A DNA stretch of 64,000 bases from Thermoplasmatota archaeon (GTDB lineage Archaea; Thermoplasmatota; JAKEGO01): NCBI GenBank assembly GCA_028279595.1, contig JANQNK010000019.1, positions 33,965 through 97,964 on the forward strand. Reading direction: 5' to 3'. Numbering within the stretch: position 1 is the stretch's first letter; the number at the start of each line of letters is the position of its first letter. The position numbers and the translations under genes were made by a program. Of the stretch, positions 17,057-28,379 are shown one piece after another. Under the pieces are notes generated by a model. The model was given only the letters and a program-made list of their open reading frames with translations, did not search any database and was not told the origin of the DNA.

Positions 17057-20000
17057 CTACTGCTTCAGGCGCAGGGTCGCGGCACACTTCTCGCACTTGA
17101 TCTCCAGCGGGCGCTTCGGATCCTTCACGTCGATTATGTTGCCGCACTTCGGACACTTCACCTTCACCGGCTTGGCTCCTGCTGGCGGGGCTGCTGCAGC
17201 TCCGGCCGCCGCTCCTGCTGCTGCCGCGGGGGCCGCTCCGGGTGCCGGAGGCGCTCCGGGCTTCGGAGGTTCGCCGGGCTTCCCGGGAGCCGCTGGCGGG
17301 GCGCCAGGTGTTCCGGGTGCCGGGGGCGCGCCGGGCTTCGCCGCGTCCTTCGCGGGCTCCTTGGCGGCCTCCTTCGGTTGGTCCTTCTTACGCCTGCCGC
17401 CGAAGAGCAGCATGCCGATCAGTATACCGAGTATCAGACCGCCCGCGAGCGATCCGCCGACGTACATCATCAGGTCTCCCGATGCGAGCTCGTCCGTCTT
17501 CTCGTCGAAGGTGTAGTCCTTCTTCACGTTGATCTCGATCGGCTGGGCGCCGGTGGTCTGGATCCGGATGCTCTGCTTGCCGTCCCCGACATTGTCCCAA
17601 TCGAAGGTCAGGTCCTCGAACCTGTCCGCACCGAGCTCCTCGATCGTGAAGGTGTCCTTGACGGTGCTGCCGATGAGGAACTTGACCTCCAGGTCCGCTA
17701 TCGGACCGGAGCCGTTGTTCCACACACGGACCTCGACGACCACATCGTCACCCTTCTCGACCGAACTCGGGCTCGTGTCGAGCTTGATGTCGTGCTTCGA
17801 GATGCGGATGTCGGCCGCGAGGACCGTGACCACGAAGGTCTCGGTCTGGGAAGTTCCGCCCTCGGAGGAGGACACGCGGATCTGGAAGGAGAGTGTACCC
17901 TCCCTCGCATCCTCGTCGGCCGTCAGCTCCATCTCGACGACCTCCTCACCATCAGGATCGATCTGGAACGTTGCCGGATCTCCCTTGTTCGCGAAGTCGA
18001 CGTCCAGGTCAGCGGACATTCCCAGCGTCTGCAGCTTGAAGGTGTCCTCGAAGTTACCCTCGTTGTGGATGGTTATCGGCACCTCGACGAGGTCCTGCTT
18101 GTCGAGTCCGGTCGGATCTATCTCGGCGGTGGTGATGTCGATGGTCAACTCGAACCCTGCCACCTTCTCCACCTCGAGGGTCACGTTCTGCCAGACCCTC
18201 GCCTGGGTGTCGCCCGGACCGCCGCCCTTTGACTCTATGGCGATCATGTAGGAGTACTTGCCCTCCTCCGCGTCGACAGGTATCGTACCGACGTCGAACT
18301 CGAGGAACACCGTGCCGGGCGTTCCCGTCTCCATGTCCTCGATGGTCAGCGAGGTCCCGGTTCCGGAGATATCCTCGTACTTGAGGCTCACCCAGCTCGT
18401 GTCACCGGGTATCAGGTTCGAGTCCTCGAGGTCGGGTGTCTCGAACACGCGGATCTCGATGTTGTCCGGGTCGTCGCCGGTGTTCTCCACGTCGAACTGT
18501 AGTGTCACGTTGTGGTCGTCCTGCTCGGGGCTCACCTTTGCGGAGGATGTCGAGAACGCCACCGAGATGGAGTACGACTTCTCCTCGACCTCGGTTCTGT
18601 AGTCGATGTCGATCCTCTCGTTGGAGTCGATGCTGGACGTTATCTGGATCTTCTCCGCGAACTCGTCGATCTCCTTGTCCTGGATGTCGTCCTTGTCCCC
18701 GGTGATGATGTAGTCGACGAGCTCCTCGCCTCCCACCTTGATGGGCACGTTGATCGACTTGCCCTTCTTCTCGACGCCCTGGGAGTCGATCCACAAGAGG
18801 TTTCCGTACTTCAGGTTCTCATCATCGGTCAGCCTTACCTTGGCGATGTCCACCTTGTTCCCGTAGTTCGATATCTTGAACGTGTAGGTGGTGTTACCAC
18901 CAGGTTCCACGGTCGTGTCGTCATCGAGGCGCTCCTCCTCGAGGTCCGCCTTGGTGTCGATGCCGACGGTCACTGTGAACATTTCCTCCTGGGTGTCGTC
19001 CTCTTGAGACTCGACGGTCACCTCGATGTCATAGTCGCCTGCCGGTACACGCCAGAGCTCGTTCTTCGTGTCGTCGATGTCCATCAGGATGTTGACGGTC
19101 AGCTTGGCCTGGTCGTCGATCATTCCGCTGACATCGAAGCTGTGGCTGATATCGAGGAAGCTGTTGTTGGTGTTGTAGCTCACGGAGTACTTGTCCTCGG
19201 AGATACCGGTGTTCCTCACGGTGATGTCGAAGTCTACGTCCTCATCCTCCTTGGGATCGGTGATCGTCTGCTTGAGCTGCGCCGGAAGGTCCAGCTCGAA
19301 CCTGTAGACGTCGATGACCGTGGCGGTTATCTTGTCGTCAGCGTCTCCGAACGGGAACGTCGAGCCGTCCTCAGCGACGAGAGAGAACTCGAAGGTGATC
19401 TCGTTGTCGTCGTCGGCGTCGAACTCGTCGAGGACCTCGTCGATGTCAGGGGTTATCTGCAGCTTCACGGTGACCTCGGTGTCATGGTTTATGTTGATGT
19501 CCTGGAGGCTGGAACCGGATTCCGCACCTCTCGCGAACACATACCAGTCGTTCGTCGGGGTCACCTTCGATGCGGAGATGTCGAACGTGTCGTCGCCGTT
19601 GCCCTTGTTGATCACGTTGATCTCGAACTCGGTCATCTCCTCGACCTTCACATCCTTCTCGTTCTGGTCGATGTTCAGGTCCAGGTTGTAGAACTGCTCG
19701 ACCGTGAAGTCGAAGTTGATGGTCTCGACGACGGTGGTGTTCCCGTTCGACAGGACGTCGACGATGAGCCTTGGCGTACCGGCCTCGATGTCCTTTGGCT
19801 GGCCCGTCCTGCTCATCGTGATCGTCACGTCGACCTGACCCGTCCTGTTGGATATCTTCGCTCCGGAGTATCCGGTGGTGGCGAACGATACCTTGCCCGG
19901 GAACGGGTTGGAGACCACGTCGACGGTGTATGCATCGTCCCTCGTTCCAGTGTTCTTTATTCGGAAGTTGAAATCGATCTCGTCCGTGCCCTCGTCGGGG

Positions 20001-23000
20001 TCGGGGTTCCAGTTGATGTTCACGTCGAGCGGCTGGAGCTCGAAGTCGATGGAGAACTCCTCTATGTTGAAGTTCAGGATGAAGGTCCGGACGACGTCGT
20101 TGTCGCCACGGGATGTCACTTCGATCTCGACCTCGTAGGAGCCGGTCTGGATGTCGTTGTCGTTCGCCGGCAGTGTCACCCTCACGTCGATCTCCTCCGA
20201 CTCGCCCGGCTGGACCTTCTGGCCGCCGTAGTCGATGGATACCTGCATCTTCTGAGGGCTCGAGAGCTTGAGGATGGTGTATGTATCCTCCCTCGTACCT
20301 TCGTTCTGTATCTCGAAGGCCAGTTCCGCCTCGTCGGCCGAGTTGGCATCGACGTCTATGTTGTCCTGTGTCTCGACGATCTCGAAGTCGAAGACGGCCT
20401 TGAACTCGACGGTCAGGTTGATGTAGTCCTCCTTGTCCTCGTCCTCGAGCGAGTATCCCTTGATCTGTATCCTGTCGCTCGCGAGGGTGTCATCGCCGTA
20501 CAGGTCCTCGATGGTGTCCCTGTTCGGTATCCTCACGGTCACGTTGACCGTGTGGGTGACACTCGCGTTCTCGAGGATGATGTCGATCTCATCGACGTTC
20601 TGCGTGTTCTTGTAGCTGAAGTAGGTGTAGGATGCGAGCTTACCATCGGACACGAGCAGGTGGACGGTGTCCTCGCCGTTGCCCTTGTTCTCCACGTTGA
20701 TCTGGAAGGTCAGGTTCTTCTCGAACCGGCCCGTCTTGGTATCGGCGGGTGACTGTAGGTCCAGGTCGTACAGTGTGTTCACCTTGACGGTGAAGTTGAA
20801 GTCCTCGGAGAGATCGGAGTCGCCCTGCGACCTGACGCGGAGCACCATGATGTACTCGAGGGACTCTGCGTCGTCCGGTACGTCGATGTCGATCTCGAAG
20901 GTCTGGAACGTTCCCTCGTTGACGGTGATCTGGTTCGCCATGCCGATGGTCCATTCGTCGCCGCCCTCGTTCAGAACGATCTGCAGGCCGTAGGTGTCAT
21001 CGTCGTTCCCCTCGTTCTCGAGGGTGATCTCGAATGTGACGTTGTCGCCCGCGTCGACCTCCTTCCTCTCGTCGCCGGTCACCCGGAACTTGTAGAACTG
21101 GTCGACGTCGATGTTGAGCTCGATCGAGTCGGTCTTCGTCTCGTCGCCTATCGACTGTACGGTCATGTTGATGTAGTGGGGTCCTGTCTCGATGTTCTCG
21201 CCGGATATCTTCTCCGGGACCGGAATTGTCAGGTAGACAAGGACAAGCTGTTCTGGATCGAGCGGCCCGATCTCCGTCAGGATGGTCCTGTTAATGTCGT
21301 CGTCGTCGAGATCGAACACGTCGGTGGAATTGCCCTCGAAGGACCATCCCGCCATCTCGTCAGTGAGCTCGAACGAGTAGGTGTCCTCGGCGTCCCCGGT
21401 GTTCTTGACACGAACGGTGAAGGTCACCGAGGTTCCCGGGTCTCCGACGATGGATGTGGTGAACGAATTGATCTCGACATCGAAGGTCTCGTCAATGACG
21501 ATGGTCAGGTTCATCACCCTGTGGCCGTCATCGTGCGAGACGTTCAGCTCGACGTAGTAGGTTCCGGGGTCCTCATCCTCGGGAACCTCGACCCAGACGT
21601 ATGCGAAGTCCTCCTCCTCGGGATCGAGGGTCATCGAGGACAGGGTCTGACCGCCTCCGTCTGCCTGGCTTCTGATGGACGCCCAATCCTGTTCCGTCCC
21701 CTGCTTAGCCAGGGAGAACACGTCGTTGCCGTTGCCTTCGTTCGATACCTTCACGACGAAGTCGAACTTGTCGCCCGGTTCGACATCCTGGGAAGGCCCG
21801 CTCGTGAAGAGCTCGACCTCGTGGAACTGGTCGACGTTCACTTCGATCACATCTGATGCGATGTCATTTCCCTTTCCATCGGATTCGAACTCGATGTCGA
21901 TGAAGTAATCGCCTTCCGCTGCGTCATCCATGTCGTTCGGCAATGTGATGTTGATGCCGAGGATCTCGTTCTCCTCGGGATCGAGCCTGACGCGGGAATC
22001 GTTCGCATCGAAGAAGCTGACGTCCCAGTTGGTCGGTATGTCGCCGAACGTCACGTTGAACGTGTCGGTGTGCGTTCCCTTGTTCGTGATCACTATGGAA
22101 TAGTTGATCATCTCACCCGGAAGGCCGGACTTCGGATTGATCTGGCCGATCTGGACCTCGTACTGGGGCTTGATCGACACGGTGAACATGACCGTATCGG
22201 TGACTGTAGGCTCCTTCTGACACGTCACCTTGAGGCCGATCTCGAAGTAGCCGTCGTTCTGGATCGTCGGGTTGATGTCCTCCCACTCGGGGAGCGTGAT
22301 GTTCAGGAAGGCGATCTTGTCGTCTCCCGCCTTGATGTTCGGGGAGACCGGTTCGTGCGTGGCCCACGACCTGCCCTGTCCGGTCTTGTTGACCCAGAAC
22401 CTGCTGTCGCCGGTCCCGATGTTGCTGATCTGGAGCTCGAAGTAGACCGTCTGCTCGGGCTCTACCTCGTCCCACACGTCGGAGCTTGTCAGGAAGAGCT
22501 CGTAGACCGGCTCGATCACGATGGTGAAGGTTATCTCCTTCACGATGTCGTCGGTGTCATCGTAGGCGGTCCCGTTCTCGGATGTGGCCTGGTATGTGAT
22601 GTTGAACGCTCCCAGGTCGATGTCCTCCTTCTCGGGGAGGTCCACCCTTATCGTCGACCTGTTGACCATGCCGGCTGTGATCGAGTGGGTGGTGTTGATC
22701 AGTGTGACAGTGGCCTCGGTCGGAAGCTCGCTGCTGACCTCCTCCATCTCGATCGAGTCAGGTCCAGTGCCCTTGTTCTCCACATTGATGTAGAAGTAGA
22801 CCGTGTTCTCGGGCTTGGAGCTGACCTGCTCGACAGGGGTCGTGAGTCCGATGTCGTAGAGCTGGTCCACGACGACGGTAACACCGGCCGTGTTATGGAA
22901 CACGCTGTTTCCCGGTCCGGTCGTCGCGTTGAAGTTGATCGCATAGGTATCCTCTGCCGCATCGTCCGGGGGTGTCACTGTGAGGGTCAGGTTCACATTG

Positions 23001-25291
23001 GAGTTCGCATCGATCTCGGGGTTGCCCTGACTGAACTCGTAGGTCCAATCGACGGCCGGGTTCGAGATCTCGATCTTGATGTTGTCCTCTCCGTTCCCTT
23101 CGTTGTGCAGCCGTACCGTGAATGTGATCGCCTCACCTGGATCGGCGTGCTGGCTGTCGACACCAGGGATCGTCACCTTGCAGTCGAACACCTGGTTCAC
23201 GTTGATGCTGACGTCGTAGGTATCGGTCGTCAGAAGGGTCGCCTTCGATATCGCCTCGACCGTTACCGCGTAGGTGTCGTCGAGCGCGTCCTCGCCGATC
23301 TCGATCTCGAGGACTATTATCGTCTCTTCGGCCTCATCGAGCACGATGGAGGACGGAGTGAAGGTGTAGAAGTCCCATCCGGTGGGTCTGACCGCATCGA
23401 ACTCGACGGTCGCCCTGTCGTTCCCGATGTTCTTGACCTGAAGGTCCACGTACACGGTGCCTTCGGGGTCGAGGTCGGATGTGGTCGCATTGATCGTTCC
23501 GGTCATGATGTCGAAGTCATAGTACTGGTCGACAGTGACCGTGAAGACCAAGGGGGCGGAATAACTGCTGTCGCCCATCTGGGCCCGAACCGTCCACTGG
23601 TAGTCGCCTGCGGTGTACTCGACCGGTACCTTAACCGAGAACTGGATCTCGGCCGATTCGTCCGGGTCCAACTCGATGCTGGTCGGGCTGAAGGTTATCG
23701 AGCCCCAGCCGGTGGAATCCTCGTCGACGTATTCGAACGTAAAGGTATCCTGCCTGTTACCATCATTGGTGATGGTGAAGTTGAATCCGATCACCTTCGC
23801 CTGGTTCTGGATGTCCACTGCCTTGTTCGCCTCACCGTAGGTCCCTATCTCGACTCCGTAGTCCTGATCGACCTCGACAGCTAGGGCGAGCGGGATCGAT
23901 GATACCGACTCGTCACCAGTGGATGTCGCGTTGCAATACACGTTGTGGGGTCCATAGGACGCATCCTCGTGCACGTAAACACGCAGGGTGAGGGTGTCCT
24001 GCGAGTTTCCTGCGACCGTGAGGGTGGCCGACGGATCGAAGTTGAATCCCCAATCCTCGGGTACTTGGGCGAGCATGCTGAACGTGTCCTCGCCGTTCCC
24101 GTCGTTCACCACTGTAATGGTGGCGTTGCCCCATTCGCCTGGCATGATCTTTCCAGAAGGAGCGGTACCTTCGAGATGCACGTCGAATATCTGGTCCACC
24201 TCGGTGGATAGGACGATCGAGGTATTGGTGCCCTTTCCAACCTCCGGCACGATCACGACTGTCGTGTCGATCGTGGTATCCGCGAGTGCATCGTCGTCAG
24301 GCTGGACCTTGACGTTGATCACCCTTTCGTCGCTCTCGTCCAGGGTGAACGACGACGGGTTGATCGAAAAGGTCCATGGTGAGATGTCCTCGACGATGGT
24401 GACATCGAAGTCGACCCTTACATTCCCGGAATTGTTGAATGTGAGGTTGTACTCGATCCACTCGTTGGGAAGGCCGTTCTTCGCCGCATCGTCCACCGTG
24501 ATGGAATATGTGTAATCCTCGTTCACGGTGATGTTGATCTGTGCGGTCTCGGAGTCGCTGCCCTGAACCGATTCAGCGTTGAATATCAACGAATACTTCT
24601 TGGCCGTCGCGTACCGGCCGATCGTAACCTGGACAGGTACTGGCTTCGACGCTCCGGCTGCCAGCGAGTGGAGCTCGCCGAATGTGGTCGTAAGGTCTCC
24701 CGGGGTCTGGGTCAGGTTGATCTGGATCTGATCGTCACCGTTCCCGTAGTTGAAGATCCTCAGATTGAAGGAGACATCTTCCGATACGTTCCCGAACCTG
24801 CTGTCCGATCCGATGACGACGATGTCGACATCGTCCTCGAAGAGGATGTCGGTCCTGAAGTATATCGGAGCCTCCTCTGTACCATTAGTATTTGTTATGG
24901 TCACGTAAGTCTCCTCGTAATCACCGACCTCTGCGTCAGCAGGGGCTGTGATCTTCACGGAGGTGTACTTCCAACCGGAGTTGGTCACGTGCCAGCTGGA
25001 TACACCGCCGACGAACTCGTTGGACCAATCCGTGGTCGGAGTGCTGAGTGAAAGACTGATATCCGTCTCATATGGAGACGAACCGTCCTTCGTCAATCGC
25101 ACACCCACCTGGTATGTCACCGACTTGTTGGCTTCGACTTCCTTGTTGGCGCTGTCGACCGACGTAGCGTCGTTATCGACGTCAGCAACAGCGTTCCCGG
25201 TGGTCATCATCAGGAACACGAATCCAACAACTAACAATCCTGCGAGCACCAAGAGTGCTCGTGTTCTCCCGTTTTTCTGGGCAAACATCAA
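17057..25291 (-). CDS. Giant membrane-anchored surface protein, about 21 Ig-like (CARDB/NEW3) repeats and a cytosolic zinc ribbon
   Basis: 2744 aa. Residues 1-36 form a signal peptide (RALLVLAGLLVVGFVFLMM). Then follow about 21 beta-sandwich repeats of about 120 aa, each marked by an N-x-G-[NT]-x-x-D-[TDN] turn, for example NDGNGEDTFSML, NEGNGEDNIKIEI, NKGNGDDTFDIS and NEGNFEDTFKLQ. A single membrane helix (MMYVGGSLAGGLILGILIG) near residue 2615 is followed by GGRRKK, a Pro/Ala/Gly linker of about 60 residues, and a C-terminal zinc ribbon with CPKC and CEKC. The repeats face outward and the ribbon inward, suggesting a structural or adhesive role with an intracellular binding module. No enzymatic domain seen. 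Function is inference. Confidence 0.88.
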   Translation of the reverse strand: MMFAQKNGRTRALLVLAGLLVVGFVFLMMTTGNAVADVDNDATSVDSANKEVEANKSVTYQVGVRLTKDGSSPYETDISLSLSTPTTDWSNEFVGGVSSWHVTNSGWKYTSVKITAPADAEVGDYEETYVTITNTNGTEEAPIYFRTDILFEDDVDIVVIGSDSRFGNVSEDVSFNLRIFNYGNGDDQIQINLTQTPGDLTTTFGELHSLAAGASKPVPVQVTIGRYATAKKYSLIFNAESVQGSDSETAQINITVNEDYTYSITVDDAAKNGLPNEWIEYNLTFNNSGNVRVDFDVTIVEDISPWTFSINPSSFTLDESDERVINVKVQPDDDALADTTIDTTVVIVPEVGKGTNTSIVLSTEVDQIFDVHLEGTAPSGKIMPGEWGNATITVVNDGNGEDTFSMLAQVPEDWGFNFDPSATLTVAGNSQDTLTLRVYVHEDASYGPHNVYCNATSTGDESVSSIPLALAVEVDQDYGVEIGTYGEANKAVDIQNQAKVIGFNFTITNDGNRQDTFTFEYVDEDSTGWGSITFSPTSIELDPDESAEIQFSVKVPVEYTAGDYQWTVRAQMGDSSYSAPLVFTVTVDQYYDFDIMTGTINATTSDLDPEGTVYVDLQVKNIGNDRATVEFDAVRPTGWDFYTFTPSSIVLDEAEETIIVLEIEIGEDALDDTYAVTVEAISKATLLTTDTYDVSINVNQVFDCKVTIPGVDSQHADPGEAITFTVRLHNEGNGEDNIKIEISNPAVDWTYEFSQGNPEIDANSNVNLTLTVTPPDDAAEDTYAINFNATTGPGNSVFHNTAGVTVVVDQLYDIGLTTPVEQVSSKPENTVYFYINVENKGTGPDSIEMEEVSSELPTEATVTLINTTHSITAGMVNRSTIRVDLPEKEDIDLGAFNITYQATSENGTAYDDTDDIVKEITFTIVIEPVYELFLTSSDVWDEVEPEQTVYFELQISNIGTGDSRFWVNKTGQGRSWATHEPVSPNIKAGDDKIAFLNITLPEWEDINPTIQNDGYFEIGLKVTCQKEPTVTDTVMFTVSIKPQYEVQIGQINPKSGLPGEMINYSIVITNKGTHTDTFNVTFGDIPTNWDVSFFDANDSRVRLDPEENEILGINITLPNDMDDAAEGDYFIDIEFESDGKGNDIASDVIEVNVDQFHEVELFTSGPSQDVEPGDKFDFVVKVSNEGNGNDVFSLAKQGTEQDWASIRSQADGGGQTLSSMTLDPEEEDFAYVWVEVPEDEDPGTYYVELNVSHDDGHRVMNLTIVIDETFDVEINSFTTSIVGDPGTSVTFTVRVKNTGDAEDTYSFELTDEMAGWSFEGNSTDVFDLDDDDINRTILTEIGPLDPEQLVLVYLTIPVPEKISGENIETGPHYINMTVQSIGDETKTDSIELNIDVDQFYKFRVTGDERKEVDAGDNVTFEITLENEGNDDDTYGLQIVLNEGGDEWTIGMANQITVNEGTFQTFEIDIDVPDDAESLEYIMVLRVRSQGDSDLSEDFNFTVKVNTLYDLDLQSPADTKTGRFEKNLTFQINVENKGNGEDTVHLLVSDGKLASYTYFSYKNTQNVDEIDIILENASVTHTVNVTVRIPNRDTIEDLYGDDTLASDRIQIKGYSLEDEDKEDYINLTVEFKAVFDFEIVETQDNIDVDANSADEAELAFEIQNEGTREDTYTILKLSSPQKMQVSIDYGGQKVQPGESEEIDVRVTLPANDNDIQTGSYEVEIEVTSRGDNDVVRTFILNFNIEEFSIDFELQPLDVNINWNPDPDEGTDEIDFNFRIKNTGTRDDAYTVDVVSNPFPGKVSFATTGYSGAKISNRTGQVDVTITMSRTGQPKDIEAGTPRLIVDVLSNGNTTVVETINFDFTVEQFYNLDLNIDQNEKDVKVEEMTEFEINVINKGNGDDTFDISASKVTPTNDWYVFARGAESGSSLQDININHDTEVTVKLQITPDIDEVLDEFDADDDNEITFEFSLVAEDGSTFPFGDADDKITATVIDVYRFELDLPAQLKQTITDPKEDEDVDFDITVRNTGISEDKYSVSYNTNNSFLDISHSFDVSGMIDDQAKLTVNILMDIDDTKNELWRVPAGDYDIEVTVESQEDDTQEEMFTVTVGIDTKADLEEERLDDDTTVEPGGNTTYTFKISNYGNKVDIAKVRLTDDENLKYGNLLWIDSQGVEKKGKSINVPIKVGGEELVDYIITGDKDDIQDKEIDEFAEKIQITSSIDSNERIDIDYRTEVEEKSYSISVAFSTSSAKVSPEQDDHNVTLQFDVENTGDDPDNIEIRVFETPDLEDSNLIPGDTSWVSLKYEDISGTGTSLTIEDMETGTPGTVFLEFDVGTIPVDAEEGKYSYMIAIESKGGGPGDTQARVWQNVTLEVEKVAGFELTIDITTAEIDPTGLDKQDLVEVPITIHNEGNFEDTFKLQTLGMSADLDVDFANKGDPATFQIDPDGEEVVEMELTADEDAREGTLSFQIRVSSSEGGTSQTETFVVTVLAADIRISKHDIKLDTSPSSVEKGDDVVVEVRVWNNGSGPIADLEVKFLIGSTVKDTFTIEELGADRFEDLTFDWDNVGDGKQSIRIQTTGAQPIEINVKKDYTFDEKTDELASGDLMMYVGGSLAGGLILGILIGMLLFGGRRKKDQPKEAAKEPAKDAAKPGAPPAPGTPGAPPAAPGKPGEPPKPGAPPAPGAAPAAAAGAAAGAAAAPPAGAKPVKVKCPKCGNIIDVKDPKRPLEIKCEKCAATLRLKQ

Positions 25292-25321
25292 TATCCCTCA
25301 GCCCTCAACTAAATACACACC

Positions 25322-25331
25322 GAATATAAAC
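25322..25331 (-). promoter_or_regulatory. TATA box and AT-rich upstream region of the giant surface protein
   Basis: GTTTATATTC on the minus strand gives a short leader before the ATG at 25291. The next 130 bases upstream (about 25340-25470) are strikingly AT-rich for this genome, with long A/T tracts. A GGCCCGA/TCGGGCC hairpin lies near 25485-25502. No gene is visible in 25292-25588. Confidence 0.6.
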
Positions 25332-25588
25332 GTTGTGGTTAACATGTCACAACAATTTAAAGTTCTAATTAAATAATTAAAGAATTAATTATGAATAGAT
25401 TGGTTAATAACCTTTATATTATTTTACTATTTTTTTATATTTCTCTTAATTTTCCACGATTTTAGGCGATTTTCGGGGTTGAAATCGGCCCGATTTCGGG
25501 CCCTTTTTCGGATGTCTGTCTACCCCCAAGGTGTTGTGGTGTTTCTGAATAAGAGACAGATGTCCGTTAATTGACGAATTCCAAGCCG

Positions 25589-26491
25589 CTAGAAGGAGAT
25601 CTTTCCGCCCTTTTTGAGCTCTTCGAGGGTCTTGTCCTCCACTTTTTCGAGCTCCTTCTTGTCCGTGAGGGCCTTGTCGACCGCCTTCGCCTGGTCCTTT
25701 ATGACCTTGCGGGCCTGCTGTCTCTCGTCGCGGTCCTCCTTCTTGAGCGAGAGCACCTTCGAGCGCATCTCGAGGGCCTTCTGATGCTGGGCATCGGCCT
25801 TCTTCTTGACCTCGATGAACTCGGCGTGCTTCTTGTTGGCCTCGATTATGAGATAGCTGACGGAATTGTAGATCTCGACGACCTGCTCGTGGAACGTCTG
25901 GGAGTCCTGGTAGTACTGGACCACGTAGGTGTGCTCCTCGTCGGCCTTCTTGAAGAGGTCGTCTATGGAGGCGTTCAGGGAATCGAGGTCCTCTATGATG
26001 CTCTCCTGGTCCACGAGGTTCTTCTGCATCTCGATGTACTGGTGCATCTTGTCCCTGATCTTGTCTATGAGGTCCTTCTCGGCGGACAGGGACATGGGTA
26101 CGGTCTGCTGCTTGAGCTCCAGGGACTTGATCTCGGCGTCCAGTACCTGGACGTCCTTCGGGAGCGCCCTGTTGAGGTTCTTGTTCCTCTCCCGCTTCTC
26201 CTCGATCATGGACCTGGCCTTTGACTGGTACTCGTTCCTGCGCTTCTTGTGCTCGCGCATCTTGCGGACGAGTGCGTCCCTCTCGGCCTTCAGCTTGTCA
26301 ACGCCCGCCAGTGCGTTCTTCCTCTCCTCGTTGAGGGCGTCCCTCTCCTCCCGGAGGAGCCTGGCATCGGCGTTCAGCTCGTTCCGACGGTCGATAATGG
26401 ACTGGTGGACCTTCTCGGCGCTCTGTATGGCCTTGCGCCTCTGCTGACCCTTGTCGTCCTCGGCGTCCTTCTCGCGTTTCCGTCGTGGCAC
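25589..26491 (-). CDS. Coiled-coil protein, COG1340-like
   Basis: 300 aa from a GTG at 26491; a TATA box (26513-26521) 22-30 bases upstream sets this start and excludes the longer open frame to 26644. The product is almost entirely predicted coiled coil: long Lys/Glu/Arg/Gln heptads (RNELNADARLLREERDALNE), a central segment LSAEKDLIDKIRDKMHQYIEMQ and a C-terminal KKELEKVEDKTLEELKKGGK. Length and pattern match the archaeal COG1340 proteins, whose function is unknown; the conserved C-terminal hairpin is typical. Cytosolic; no signal or membrane segment. Monocistronic. Confidence 0.82.
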   Translation of the reverse strand: MPRRKREKDAEDDKGQQRRKAIQSAEKVHQSIIDRRNELNADARLLREERDALNEERKNALAGVDKLKAERDALVRKMREHKKRRNEYQSKARSMIEEKRERNKNLNRALPKDVQVLDAEIKSLELKQQTVPMSLSAEKDLIDKIRDKMHQYIEMQKNLVDQESIIEDLDSLNASIDDLFKKADEEHTYVVQYYQDSQTFHEQVVEIYNSVSYLIIEANKKHAEFIEVKKKADAQHQKALEMRSKVLSLKKEDRDERQQARKVIKDQAKAVDKALTDKKELEKVEDKTLEELKKGGKISF

Positions 26492-26727
26492 GGGCCGAGA
26501 CAAGAACTCTATCCATAAAAACGTTTGGCTGGAGGGATCGGACATACCCGAGGAGCTGTCGTTACATATCGGACGGGTGCGCTCACGGGATTCATATGCG
26601 GGGCGCTGTGCCAGGAACTGAGGGCCCTGGCGCGCGCCCCGCACGAGTGGTACCGTGGCCTCCCCCCCGTTCGGACGGACGTTGTCGACCCAAGAGGGGA
26701 CGAACCGACGGATTTCAGGCCAAAAAC

Positions 26728-26736
26728 GTTTATATC
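26728..26736 (+). promoter_or_regulatory. TATA box of the rib operon
   Basis: GTTTATATC, 23-31 bases before the ribB ATG. No FMN-riboswitch-like structure fits in the short leader. The 266 bases between the divergent coiled-coil gene and ribB hold the two promoters and nothing else I can support. Confidence 0.65.
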
Positions 26737-26758
26737 GTAGCCCACGTTAGACGGAGGG

Positions 26759-27441
26759 ATGAGCGCAGTAGAGGATGCGTTGGAGGCGCTGAAGAGGGGC
26801 GAGTTCGTGCTCGTCTTCGATGCGCCCGACAGGGAGGGCGAGACCGATCTGATAAAGGCGGCCATACACACGCAGCCAGAGGACATATCCAGGATGCGGA
26901 ACGACGGCGGCGGCCTCATATTCATGATGGTCGGCCACGAGACCTCCGAGAAGCTGGGGCTTCCCTTCCTTTCGGACCTCTTCTATCGAGAGGGCGGGCG
27001 TTATCCGGTCCTCAAGGAACTGATACCGAACGACATCCCCTACGACACGAAATCGTCGTTCTCGGTGCCTATCAACCACAGGAAGACGTTCACGGGCATC
27101 ACAGACGTAGATCGCTCCCTCACCGTACGCAGGTTCGGCGAGATGGCCGACGAGATACCAGACCTCACCCCAGCGAAGGCCCAGAGGGTCTTCGGCCAGG
27201 AGTTCCGCGCTCCGGGGCACGTGGCGATCTGCAGAGCGTCCGAGCATCCCCTCAGGGACCGGTTCGGACATACAGAACTGGGTGTCGCACTCATGATCAT
27301 GGCTGGATTCACTCCCGTGGCCGTAGGCTGCGAGATGATGACCGAGGGAAAGGCCCTTCCGCCGGAGGAGGCAAGGAAGTACGGCGAGGAGAACGGGCTC
27401 ATGTTCCTCGAGGGCAAGGAAGTTCTGGGGGCCTGGAGAGA

Positions 27442-27454
<13 letters not shown>
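26759..27454 (+). CDS. ribB: 3,4-dihydroxy-2-butanone-4-phosphate synthase
   Basis: 231 aa. Converts ribulose 5-phosphate to 3,4-dihydroxy-2-butanone 4-phosphate plus formate, giving the four-carbon unit of riboflavin. Signatures: FVLVFDAPDREGETDL (metal-binding Glu and acidic loop), RNDGGGLIFMMVG, FSVPINHRKTFTGITDVDRS and RAPGHVAICRAS, with GHTELGVALMIMAG carrying the second metal site. It lacks the GTP cyclohydrolase II domain found in bacterial RibBA fusions. First gene of ribB-ribL-ribC-ribH, overlapping ribL by 13 nt. Confidence 0.95.
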
Positions 27455-28370
<916 letters not shown>

Positions 28371-28379
28371 GGTGATGAG

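Noticed and set aside
18512..20752. 746-aa open frame on the plus strand inside the giant surface gene, and similar long frames at 22070-23884 and elsewhere
   Set aside because: They mirror the codon pattern of the real minus-strand gene, have low-complexity Val/Asp/Leu/Arg composition, and have no promoter or ribosome-binding site.
26736..26758. FMN riboswitch before ribB
   Set aside because: The leader is essentially absent; no aptamer fits.
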